The notes: generated from the sequence alone by a model not told the origin. A DNA stretch of 6,747 nt from Oscillospiraceae bacterium (GCA_017416665.1 JAFQBO010000404.1:1-6747); one strand, 5' to 3'. Shown: positions 1-5,510, counted from the stretch's first letter. Made by a program: numbers and translations.

Positions 1-50
1 AAAATTATAATTTATAGTATACTGCACGATGGCATAATAATAAGAACTAA

Positions 51-223
51 AAGTTTCGGTCAAGCCTTTTTAAAGGCTTGCGGAATCCAAAGGCAGAGCC
101 TTTGGTCGCCGTCCGCAGACGGCGAAATACCCCATCGGAGGCGTATTTACGAGGGGTGAATTGAAAAACAGCCCAGTGGGCTGTTTTTCAAGAGGGGACG
201 CTTTACAAGAGAAAGCGTCCCCT
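51..223. repeat. Cluster of six consecutive inverted repeats (multi-hairpin intergenic element)
   Basis: Six inverted repeats follow one another with almost no spacer. They are 61-69/72-80 (9 bp), 87-94/98-105 (8 bp, loop AGA), 107-113/118-124 (7 bp, GC-rich, loop CGCA), 125-130/143-148 (AAATAC/GTATTT, which competes with ACCCC 129-133/GGGGT 153-157), 161-174/178-191 (14 bp perfect, loop AGT) and 193-204/212-223 (12 bp perfect, 7-nt loop). The block is much more GC-rich than the DNA around it and has no ORF. It would fold as a string of hairpins in RNA or single-stranded DNA of either strand. I recall similar multi-hairpin elements dispersed in Ruminococcus-like genomes, but one copy in one window cannot prove dispersal. 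Function is unknown; options are a non-autonomous mobile element, an RNA-processing or stability element, or a structured RNA. Confidence 0.7.
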
Positions 224-249
224 TACTTTGATCGTACTCATATTTGTCT

Positions 250-264
250 GCCGATTTAATCGGC
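250..264. other. Small inverted repeat between the hairpin array and the terminator
   Basis: GCCGAT (250-255) and ATCGGC (259-264) are perfect complements around a 3-nt loop. No T-run follows on either strand, so it is not a terminator on its own. It may be a seventh hairpin of the neighbouring array, separated from it by about 26 bases. Confidence 0.4.
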
Positions 265-296
265 ACGAAATTAATTTTGAGTTTTTCTACAGTCTG

Positions 297-327
297 AACC
301 GACGCTTAAGAGTGTCGGTTTTATTTT
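297..327 (+). terminator. Rho-independent terminator, rightward
   Basis: AACCGAC (297-303) pairs with GTCGGTT (314-320). The stem extends inward through a G-T pair (304/313) and two more pairs (305-306/311-312) to a TAAG tetraloop. A T-rich tract (TTTTATTTTAT) follows on the + strand. There is no T-run on the other side, so it works rightward only. No rightward gene ends inside the window, so it must serve a gene left of position 1 or a transcript covering the hairpin array. Confidence 0.7.
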
Positions 328-369
328 ATCAAAAATGTAAATAATATTCGTAACAGTAAAAAATACATG

Positions 370-402
370 AAGACAAAAAGAGCACCGCTGAAAATGCGGT
401 GC
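370..402 (-). terminator. Rho-independent terminator of the leftward SCP2-PPTase operon
   Basis: GCACCGC (382-388) and GCGGTGC (396-402) form a 7-bp GC-rich stem with a 7-nt loop. Read on the minus strand, it is followed directly by TCTTTTTGTCTT (370-381). It lies about 70 nt past the stop codon of the phosphopantetheinyl transferase gene and is the first hairpin with a T-run in that direction. Confidence 0.7.
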
Positions 403-420
403 AGAGAGAGGGGGATCATT

Positions 421-441
421 GCACGGACGATAATTCCGTGC
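421..441 (-). other. Hairpin in the 3' untranslated region of the PPTase gene
   Basis: GCACGGA (421-427) and TCCGTGC (435-441) form a perfect 7-bp stem with a 7-nt loop. It lies between the PPTase stop and the terminator at 370-402. No T-run follows it leftward, so it is probably a 3' UTR structure that protects the mRNA end rather than a terminator. A further short inverted repeat (GGTC 450-453, GACC 458-461) lies beside it. Confidence 0.4.
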
Positions 442-471
442 TATTATAAGGTCATAAGACCCATGAAAATT

Positions 472-1080
472 TCATAAATTCAAGCTGAAAACCTGTTGAG
501 TTTCAGTTATCCGATAGAGCTTGTTGCTGTATTTATCTGTGTTTTTTACGCAGGCTGAACAAATAAATGTATCATTTAAAATTATCTGCAAAAAACTACA
601 GCCATCACAACCTGATGCAATAATATTTTCATTATCAAATAAAAACTCACATGTTTTCAAAGGGTATGAAATCCCGATTCCGATTGCTTTGACAAAGCTT
701 TCCTTGAGAGTCCATAATCTGAAAAATGCCTCGTCTTTATTTTCAGCATTTTCGAGAAAATTATTCTCTCTGTCAGAAAAAACTCTTTTGGGAACCAAAG
801 GACTCCATTTACGGATATTTTCGGCATCAATACCAACTTCAGTATCAGAAACTGTACATACGCCGAGTTCGTGACAATGACTTATGTTAAAAAATACATT
901 GTTGATATTTTTTAAGTAAGGCTTGCCGTGTTCACCATAGACCAGATTGTCCTGGGTATAATTTATGTCAAGCTGTGCCAGAACGTCTGTTAAAATTTCG
1001 TTAAGAGAACTTTTAAGCTGTTTTTTGTGTGAAAGCTTATTGTTATCAGCCTCAAACGGACGCCTGACGAAATATATCAT
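472..1080 (-). CDS. Sfp-type 4'-phosphopantetheinyl transferase
   Basis: The 202-residue product matches the Sfp/AcpT-type enzymes, which move phosphopantetheine from CoA to a serine of acyl- or peptidyl-carrier proteins in the cytoplasm. Visible landmarks are GKPYL (52-56), the CoA-binding FNISHC (64-69), the Mg2+-binding VGIDAE (82-87; D85, E87) and the WTLKES block (123-128; W123, K126, E127) followed by K131 and the G134-I-G region. All key residues are present. The protein is slightly shorter than Sfp (about 224 aa) and has a divergent C-terminal third. The ATG at 1080 lies 7 nt after the stop of the upstream SCP2-like gene. The only Shine-Dalgarno-like sequence (AAGG) lies within the end of that gene, so translation is probably coupled. 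No promoter is visible of its own. No PKS/NRPS or carrier protein is in the window, so the substrate is unknown. Family assignment is secure; choice of substrate is not. Confidence 0.92.
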   Translation of the reverse strand: MIYFVRRPFEADNNKLSHKKQLKSSLNEILTDVLAQLDINYTQDNLVYGEHGKPYLKNINNVFFNISHCHELGVCTVSDTEVGIDAENIRKWSPLVPKRVFSDRENNFLENAENKDEAFFRLWTLKESFVKAIGIGISYPLKTCEFLFDNENIIASGCDGCSFLQIILNDTFICSACVKNTDKYSNKLYRITETQQVFSLNL

Positions 1081-1087
1081 ATTTTAA

Positions 1088-1624
1088 TCAGCCTTTTTTT
1101 GCTGTTCTTGTTGACTTTGCAGCAGTTGTTTTTGCGGCTGTAGTCTTCTTTGCTGTTTCCTTAACTGCCTTTGTTACTGTCTTTGCTTCAGCCTTTTCAG
1201 CAGTTTTCTTTGTTGCTGTCTTTTTCTTTGCTGTTGTTTCCTTTTCAGCGGCTTTTTTAGTTGTAGTCTTCTTTGCAGCTGTTTTTCTTGCCGGCTTCTT
1301 GAGACCTTCAATTACAGGCTGGATTGAAAGAGCCTTTGCGTAATCGCCGGCAATTTCAAGCTTGCCTGATTCAGCAGCTTCGTTCATATCAAGCTTACCG
1401 CCGAAAATCTTAATAATGTCATCAGCTGAAGCTGTAAGTGTTGCATTGTTATCATTATAATCGTAAGGTTCAATGATAAGTTTGCCTTCGTTGATTTCTG
1501 TATAGAATGAACCTTCGCCTTCTCCTGTAATATTAATCTGAAGAGCGAGATGATCTTCGTAATTGCTTACGTCTGCTTTACCGAATTCCTTCTTTACCTT
1601 TTCTACTATTTCTTTATATGTCAT
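1088..1624 (-). CDS. SCP2-like sterol/lipid-carrier domain with histone H1-like basic tail
   Basis: The 178-residue product has two parts. Residues 1-107 resemble the SCP2 (sterol carrier protein 2) fold, which binds hydrophobic ligands such as fatty acyl groups. The landmarks are a strand pair around EGSFYTEINEGKLIIEP (37-53), the acidic ATLTASADDIIKIFGGKLD segment (61-79) and the typical ending SGKLEIAGDYAKAL (86-99). Residues 109-178 are low-complexity: 23 Lys, 2 Arg, 17 Ala and 18 Thr out of 70, built of AAKK/TAKK-like units as in bacterial histone H1-like tails. Such tails often bind nucleic acid; that role here is inference. The start is ATG at 1624, with GGAGG at 1633-1637 and 8 nt spacing. 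A longer reading from TTG at 1639 is rejected because that codon overlaps the Shine-Dalgarno. It is the first gene of a leftward operon and is followed after 7 nt by the phosphopantetheinyl transferase. No signal peptide or membrane segment is seen, so it is probably cytoplasmic. Confidence 0.82.
   Translation of the reverse strand: MTYKEIVEKVKKEFGKADVSNYEDHLALQINITGEGEGSFYTEINEGKLIIEPYDYNDNNATLTASADDIIKIFGGKLDMNEAAESGKLEIAGDYAKALSIQPVIEGLKKPARKTAAKKTTTKKAAEKETTAKKKTATKKTAEKAEAKTVTKAVKETAKKTTAAKTTAAKSTRTAKKG
1091..1300 (-). repeat. Low-complexity Lys/Ala/Thr-coding repeat region
   Basis: This is the part of the SCP2-like gene coding for residues 109-178. On the + strand it reads as a degenerate run of CTTTGC/TGTTTTC/GCTGTT units, reflecting imperfect repetition of four- to six-residue AAKK, TAKK and TTAAK motifs. 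Such regions tend to vary in length between strains through slippage or unequal recombination. Confidence 0.7.
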
Positions 1625-1632
1625 AACCTTTT

Positions 1633-1637
1633 CCTCC
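1633..1637 (-). promoter_or_regulatory. Ribosome binding site that fixes the SCP2-like gene start
   Basis: On the minus strand GGAGG is followed by AAAAGGTT and then ATG at 1624, an ideal spacing of 8 nt. It overlaps the upstream in-frame TTG (1639-1637), which therefore cannot be the start. Confidence 0.85.
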
Positions 1638-1682
1638 AAGCATTCAGCCGTTGGCTTTTGTGTTTTTCATTTCTTATATTAT

Positions 1683-1711
1683 TTATAACACAAAACAAAT
1701 AAAAAAGTCAA
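1683..1711 (-). promoter_or_regulatory. SigA-type promoter of the SCP2-PPTase operon
   Basis: On the minus strand TTGACT (1711-1706) and TTATAA (1688-1683) are separated by 17 nt; TATAAA one base further is an alternative -10. The expected transcript start is near 1676, giving a leader of about 50 nt before the ATG at 1624. No operator or riboswitch-like structure is evident in that leader. Confidence 0.7.
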
Positions 1712-1925
1712 TGGACAGTATGTAGATTTTTTTTGACTTAAATTTGCTGAAAAGTTAGTTTTTACATTTTGAAAATCAATGAAAAGCCCGTATTTACGCC
1801 GTTTTCAATAGAAAATATACAAATAGGATTGAAATTGAATAAAAATACTATGCATTTTGACTTTTTATTTTATTGTGCAAAATGACGAATTAACGTGTTG
1901 AAATTTGTGTAATACAACATTTTTG
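1712..1925. other. AT-rich intergenic stretch without a recognisable gene
   Basis: I see no ORF with a ribosome binding site, no tRNA-like structure and no convincing promoter here. The stretch is very AT-rich. The only structure of note is an imperfect palindrome at 1780-1807: TGAAAA (1780-1785) with TTTTCA (1802-1807), and CGTA (1789-1792) with TACG (1795-1798), with mispaired bases between. It separates the ferredoxin terminator from the promoter of the SCP2-PPTase operon. Confidence 0.5.
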
Positions 1926-1963
1926 TTGAAAATTAAAACGCCCTCGTTTAAGGAGAGCGTTTT
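1926..1963 (-). terminator. Rho-independent terminator of the ferredoxin gene
   Basis: AAAACGC (1935-1941) pairs with GCGTTTT (1957-1963). After one mismatch, CTC (1943-1945) pairs with GAG (1953-1955) around a 7-nt loop. On the minus strand the stem runs into TTTTAATTTT, and it begins 7 nt after the ferredoxin stop codon. The + strand side also ends in a seven-T run, so the hairpin could act in both directions. Confidence 0.75.
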
Positions 1964-1970
1964 TTTACGA

Positions 1971-2141
1971 TTATTCAGCAACAGGAGCTGCTACTGGGCA
2001 TGCACCTGCACATGCGCCGCAATCGATACATGTATCAGCGTCGATTGTGTACTTGCCGTCTGCTTCTGAGATAGCGCTTACAGGACATTCACCTGCACAT
2101 GCACCGCAACCGATGCATTCATCTGTAATTTTGTATGCCAT
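1971..2141 (-). CDS. 2[4Fe-4S] ferredoxin, clostridial type
   Basis: The gene codes for only 56 residues. Two classic cluster motifs are complete: C9-x2-C12-x2-C15-x3-C19-P and C38-x2-C41-x2-C44-x3-C48-P. This is the small bacterial ferredoxin that carries low-potential electrons in the cytoplasm between, for example, pyruvate:ferredoxin oxidoreductase, hydrogenases and Rnf/NfnAB-type complexes. The length matches clostridial ferredoxins (about 55 aa), and the two halves are clearly related, as expected for the internal duplication of the family. ATG at 2141 has an excellent GGAGGTG site at 2151-2157, spacing 9 nt. It has its own promoter (2193-2220) and terminator, so it is monocistronic. 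Partners cannot be inferred from the neighbours. Confidence 0.96.
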   Translation of the reverse strand: MAYKITDECIGCGACAGECPVSAISEADGKYTIDADTCIDCGACAGACPVAAPVAE

Positions 2142-2192
2142 TTTTCAATACACCTCCATGAAAAGAATAAAGCATCAAAACTGCTTACTTAT

Positions 2193-2220
2193 ATTTTATC
2201 ATATTTTCAGAAAAATGCAA
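2193..2220 (-). promoter_or_regulatory. Promoter of the ferredoxin gene
   Basis: On the minus strand TTGCAT (2220-2215) and TAAAAT (2198-2193) are separated by 16 nt. An extended -10 element is present (TGA directly before TAAAAT). Transcription would start near 2186, giving a leader of about 45 nt. It is divergent from the promoter at 2242-2270. Confidence 0.65.
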
Positions 2221-2241
2221 GTACTTTTTGAAAAATAATGA

Positions 2242-2270
2242 TTGACAAATTTTATTTTTAGGTATAACAT
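2242..2270 (+). promoter_or_regulatory. Promoter of the amidohydrolase-dus-LRR operon
   Basis: A perfect -35 TTGACA (2242-2247) is followed by TATAAC (2263-2268, spacing 15) or, overlapping it, TAACAT (2265-2270, spacing 17). Transcription would begin near 2276, about 29 nt before the ATG at 2305. The -35 elements of this promoter and of the ferredoxin promoter are 21 bp apart, so a regulator bound between them could affect both. Confidence 0.65.
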
Positions 2271-2304
2271 TATTTTTATAAGTCATTTTAAAAGGAGAAT
2301 TGCA

Positions 2305-3108
2305 ATGATTATAGATTTTCATACACACGCTTTTGCTGATAAAATAGTAGAGAGAGCTATGAACAGTCTTACAGAGACTTCCGGTATAAAACCTTATACA
2401 GATGGTTCGGTAAACGGACTTATAAAGCACATGGACGAATGCGGTGTTGATATTTCGGTTATACTGCCGATTGCTACAAAGCCGTCACAGCAGACTATAA
2501 TAAACAGTTGGGCAGAGGAAATAAAGTCTGACAGGATTTGTCCGTTCGGGAGCGTTCATCCCGATGCTGAAGATGCAGTGACTGAACTTGAAAATATAAA
2601 AGCGATGGGTCTTTACGGTGTCAAGCTTCATCCGGATTATCAGAATTTCATGGCTGATGATGAAAAGGCGTATCCGATTTACGAAAAGTGTTCACAGCTC
2701 GGACTGCCGATTGTTTTTCACGCAGGATACGATCCGCTTTCACCTGATAAGGTTCACGGTAAGCCGAAGGCGTTTGCACAGATTCACAGCGACTTTCCGA
2801 AGCTTACAATGATACTTGCACATCTTGGTGGCATGTACCGCTGGGAACAGGTTGAAAAGTACATTGCCGGAACAGATGGAAACGTGTATCTTGATGTAAG
2901 CTACACGGCGGGTGAAATCGGACAGAAAATTTTAAACAGAATTGTCTCCCTTCACGGCACTGACAGAATTTTAATGGCAAGTGACTGCCCTTGGGACAGC
3001 CCTGTAAACGAGATAAAAATGATAAACAGTCTCGACATCACAGACGAAGACAAACAGAAGATACTTTATAAAAACGCAATGAAAATTCTGAATATTACAG
3101 AACGATAA
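2305..3108 (+). CDS. Amidohydrolase-2 family (ACMSD-like) metal-dependent hydrolase or decarboxylase
   Basis: The 267-residue product has the marks of the amidohydrolase-2 family, TIM-barrel enzymes that use a divalent metal to hydrolyse or decarboxylate small molecules. Visible are the N-terminal metal motif DFHTH (4-8; H6, H8), YGVKLHPD (104-111), IVFHAG (136-141; H139), AHLGG (172-176; H173) and the C-terminal MASDCPW (224-230; D227). All expected metal ligands are present and the length is normal. The start is ATG 2305, with AGGAG at 2293-2297 and 7 nt spacing. A longer in-frame reading from TTG 2242 is rejected, because that TTG is the first half of the -35 box. No signal peptide is seen. 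It is first in an operon and the dus gene follows 10 nt later. The substrate cannot be told from the sequence; family members include many uncharacterised proteins. Confidence 0.88.
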   Translation: MIIDFHTHAFADKIVERAMNSLTETSGIKPYTDGSVNGLIKHMDECGVDISVILPIATKPSQQTIINSWAEEIKSDRICPFGSVHPDAEDAVTELENIKAMGLYGVKLHPDYQNFMADDEKAYPIYEKCSQLGLPIVFHAGYDPLSPDKVHGKPKAFAQIHSDFPKLTMILAHLGGMYRWEQVEKYIAGTDGNVYLDVSYTAGEIGQKILNRIVSLHGTDRILMASDCPWDSPVNEIKMINSLDITDEDKQKILYKNAMKILNITER

Positions 3109-3118
3109 AAGGTGAGAA

Positions 3119-4102
3119 ATGGAATACATAAATATAGGAAATGTAAAAATCAAAAAAACAGCCGTACTTGCTCCAATGGCATCGGTGGCAGACAGGGCAT
3201 ACCGTATTCTTTGTCGTGAATACGGTGCAAGCTATACCGTAAGTGAGCTTATTTCCGCAAAGGGTCTGTGCTACAACGATAAAAAAACGGCTGAACTCTG
3301 TACCGTCACCGAAAAGGAACGCCCGATGGCTTTACAGCTTTTCGGTGACGATCCGGAGTTTATGAAAAAGGCGACTGAAATATGTATGCAGTACAACCCT
3401 GACATTATTGATATAAATATGGGTTGTCCCGTACCGAAAGTTGTAAACAACAATTCTGGCAGTGCATTGATGAAGGACATTAAACTTGCATCGGAAATCG
3501 TAAAAGCGGTCAAAAGTGTTTCGGGTGTGCCTGTAACGGCGAAATTCAGAAAAGGCTGGAATAAGGACAGTGTAAATGCAGTTGAATTTGCACAGGCTCT
3601 TGAAGATGCCGGCGCAGATGCTCTTGCTGTACACGGAAGAACGAAGGATCAGATGTATTCGGGTACGGCTGACCGTGACATTATAAAGCAGGTGAAACAG
3701 GCGGTTTCCGTTCCGGTTATCGGAAACGGCGATATTGACAGTCTGCAAAGCTGTCTTGATATGTATGAAAATACAGGCTGTGATCTTGCCATGATAGGCA
3801 GGGCAACATATGGAAATCCGTTTATTTTCAGGGAAATAGATTCTTATTTTGAGGGTGTTCCGTACACTCCGCCTACCATTGAACAGCGTATGGAGGTTAT
3901 GCTTTATCATATACGTCTTATTCTCAGTCAGCCTGAAAAGGATAACGAAATACGTGTTATGAAAGAGGCAAGAAAACACGCCTCATGGTATATGAAAGGT
4001 CTTTATGGTGCAGCATCGTTCCGTGCAAAATGCTACAGCCTTGAAACGTATGATGACGCTCAGAGACTTGCAGAGGAATTTCTTAAATTGCAGCCGAAAT
4101 AA
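3119..4102 (+). CDS. tRNA-dihydrouridine synthase (DusB/NifR3-like)
   Basis: The 327-residue protein is an FMN-dependent, NAD(P)H-using enzyme that reduces specific uridines of tRNA to dihydrouridine in the cytoplasm. The typical series is complete: APMA (18-21), LQLFG (72-76), DINMGCPVPK (98-107) with the catalytic C103, TAKFRKGW (140-147) with K142, VHGRT (171-175), IGNGDI (201-206) and MIGRATYGNP (225-234) for flavin phosphate binding. The C-terminal helical tRNA-binding part includes RKHASWYMKG (285-294). Length matches DusB (about 320-330). The first motif reads APMASVAD rather than the usual APMAGVTD-like form, a small deviation. ATG 3119 has AAAGGTGA just upstream (3108-3115), and the gene follows the hydrolase by 10 nt, so the two are cotranscribed. 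The Dus family is certain; the B subgroup and target position are inference. Confidence 0.95.
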   Translation: MEYINIGNVKIKKTAVLAPMASVADRAYRILCREYGASYTVSELISAKGLCYNDKKTAELCTVTEKERPMALQLFGDDPEFMKKATEICMQYNPDIIDINMGCPVPKVVNNNSGSALMKDIKLASEIVKAVKSVSGVPVTAKFRKGWNKDSVNAVEFAQALEDAGADALAVHGRTKDQMYSGTADRDIIKQVKQAVSVPVIGNGDIDSLQSCLDMYENTGCDLAMIGRATYGNPFIFREIDSYFEGVPYTPPTIEQRMEVMLYHIRLILSQPEKDNEIRVMKEARKHASWYMKGLYGAASFRAKCYSLETYDDAQRLAEEFLKLQPK

Positions 4103-4136
4103 TAATTTTGATTAAGATTAAAATAAAAAGGTGAGT

Positions 4137-5465
4137 ATGATTATGGCGTTTGAAATAGAAAACGGCGTTCTCAAAAAGTACATACCCGAAGATGGCGAAA
4201 CAGCAGTAATAATCCCTGATTCGGTAATAAGTATTGAAAGTTATGCTTTTAATAAGTGTTCAGAACTTGAAGAAGTAACTATACCCGATTCGGTAACAAG
4301 CATTGGAGCGTATGCTTTTTCTAATACGAAATGGCTTGAAGAATATCCAAATGATTGGGTTATTATTAATACAATTTTAATAAAATATAAGGGTGAAGAT
4401 GAAAAAGTAACAATTCCGAATACAGTAAAAAGTATAGGAGAAAGTGCTTTTTCTCACTGTGAAAGCCTTAAAGAAGTAATAATTTCCGATTCCGTAATGA
4501 GTATAGGAAAAAATGTTTTTGCTGATTGTTTAAACCTTGAGAAAATAAAAGTTTCTGAAGAAAATACAATTTATTCGGATATTGATGGTGTTTTGTTTAA
4601 CAAAGAAAAAACAGAGTTGTTATGTTATTCGCAAGGTAAAAAGGAAAATAGTTATAAAATTCCGGATCGTGTAACTGGTATTGGAGAGCAGGCTTTTAGC
4701 TGGTGTAAAAAGCTTAAAGGAGTAATAATTCCCGATTCTGTAATAAGTATAGGAAAGGGTGCTTTTTATGAATGTTCAAGCCTTAATAAAGTAATAATAC
4801 CTGATTCAGTAACGAGTATAGGGAATAGTGCCTTTGAAGAATGTTCAAGTCTTAATGAACTTAAAATGCCAAATTATGCAACTAATATTGGAGATTTTAC
4901 TTTTTATAATTGTTCAGACCTTGGAAAAGTAACTATTTCTGATTCTATAATAGGTATAGGCGAAGGTGCTTTTGAACATTGTTCAAGTCTTACATCAATA
5001 ATAATACCAGCTTCTGTAATGAGTATTGGAGATTGGGCTTTTTATGAGTGTTCGAGTCTTGAAAAAGTAACAATAAAGAGCGTTACATTTAACGTAGATT
5101 ATAAAAAGTTTGATGAATATATTTCAGAAGCATATAAAATGCTTGAAACAAAAGATTTTTCAGCAAAGATTTACACACCACTTAAAAACGCAATGATTAT
5201 CGGTCATTTTATCAAGACAGGTGATGAATGTGCAGAGGCGTTTATCAAAAAAGGTTGTCTGAGAATATTCAAGTGGCTGATTGATGAAGAAGATGTTCCG
5301 ACAATTTATGCCTTAATTAATACACACAAATTCGTAACAGCAAAAAATATTGACAAACTCTTTGATTACGCAAATCAGAAAAATAATGCCGAACTTAAAC
5401 TCATATTTATGAACTACAAACACGAACACATCGGCATGACAAAGAAAAAAGAATTGAAAATTTAA
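4137..5465 (+). CDS. BspA-like leucine-rich-repeat (LRR_5) protein with helical C-terminal domain, no secretion signal
   Basis: The 442-residue product begins FEIENGVLKKY and then has ten LRR_5 (BspA/TpLRR) units of 23 residues. Their IP/IS positions are at about 26, 49, 93, 116, 175, 198, 221, 244, 267 and 290; the consensus is IPDSVxSIGxxAFxxCSSL. Residues 140-172 interrupt the array with the DGVLFNKEKTELL hairpin common in this family. Residues 317-442 are different: charged, probably all-helical, perhaps ankyrin-like (segments around FIKKGCLRIFKWLID and TAKNIDKLFDYANQ). There is no signal peptide, membrane anchor, dockerin or sortase motif, so unlike surface BspA it is probably cytoplasmic. 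AAAGG at 4127-4131 favours ATG 4137; ATG 4143 (MAFEIENG) is also plausible, while GTG 4131 lies inside the ribosome site. It lies 34 nt after dus, likely in the same operon. The LRR part is more AT-rich in codon use than its neighbours. Its partner is unknown. Confidence 0.88.
   Translation: MIMAFEIENGVLKKYIPEDGETAVIIPDSVISIESYAFNKCSELEEVTIPDSVTSIGAYAFSNTKWLEEYPNDWVIINTILIKYKGEDEKVTIPNTVKSIGESAFSHCESLKEVIISDSVMSIGKNVFADCLNLEKIKVSEENTIYSDIDGVLFNKEKTELLCYSQGKKENSYKIPDRVTGIGEQAFSWCKKLKGVIIPDSVISIGKGAFYECSSLNKVIIPDSVTSIGNSAFEECSSLNELKMPNYATNIGDFTFYNCSDLGKVTISDSIIGIGEGAFEHCSSLTSIIIPASVMSIGDWAFYECSSLEKVTIKSVTFNVDYKKFDEYISEAYKMLETKDFSAKIYTPLKNAMIIGHFIKTGDECAEAFIKKGCLRIFKWLIDEEDVPTIYALINTHKFVTAKNIDKLFDYANQKNNAELKLIFMNYKHEHIGMTKKKELKI
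4206..5072 (+). repeat. 69-bp-period coding repeats (LRR_5 units)
   Basis: The DNA coding for residues 24-312 of the LRR protein contains ten imperfect copies of a 69-bp unit. Five intervals in a row (residues 175 to 290) keep the exact 23-codon spacing. Recurrent DNA words such as CCYGATTC(T/G)GTAA and GAATGTTCAAG(Y)CTTA mark equivalent points of successive units, which points to internal duplication. Confidence 0.85.
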
Positions 5466-5475
5466 ATATTCATTA

Positions 5476-5504
5476 TTGACAAAAATAAAATTATGGTATA
5501 TAAA
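5476..5504 (+). promoter_or_regulatory. Near-consensus promoter with no ORF behind it
   Basis: A perfect -35 TTGACA (5476-5481) and a -10 TATAAA (5499-5504) are separated by exactly 17 nt. It begins 10 nt after the LRR stop codon. The expected start is near 5511, and the strong terminator at 5550-5586 follows within about 75 nt, with no ORF that has a ribosome site. It therefore looks like the promoter of a short RNA. Confidence 0.6.
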
Positions 5505-5510
5505 TAAACA

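Noticed and set aside
61..223. CRISPR array or tandem direct repeats
   Set aside because: The six units differ in sequence; the repetition is of inverted structure only, with no shared repeat or regular spacers.
521..874. Rightward 117-codon open frame inside the PPTase gene
   Set aside because: It lies antisense to a gene with clear family motifs and has no homology-like features of its own.
1625..1639. Upstream TTG start for the SCP2-like gene, adding five residues
   Set aside because: The codon overlaps the GGAGG site that serves ATG 1624.
1857..1885. Rightward promoter starting with TTGACT
   Set aside because: No acceptable -10 lies 15-19 nt downstream and no rightward gene follows.
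2047..2238. Rightward 63-codon open frame across the ferredoxin gene
   Set aside because: The opposite strand codes for a complete eight-cysteine ferredoxin with promoter, ribosome site and terminator.
2242..2304. Longer amidohydrolase reading frame starting with TTG at 2242
   Set aside because: The TTG is part of the TTGACA -35 box, and a proper Shine-Dalgarno (2293-2297) sits before ATG 2305, where the family's DFHTH motif begins four codons in.
3332..3979. Leftward 215-codon open frame antisense to dus
   Set aside because: It is a shadow of the well-conserved dus frame; composition is random-looking and no ribosome site or domain is seen.
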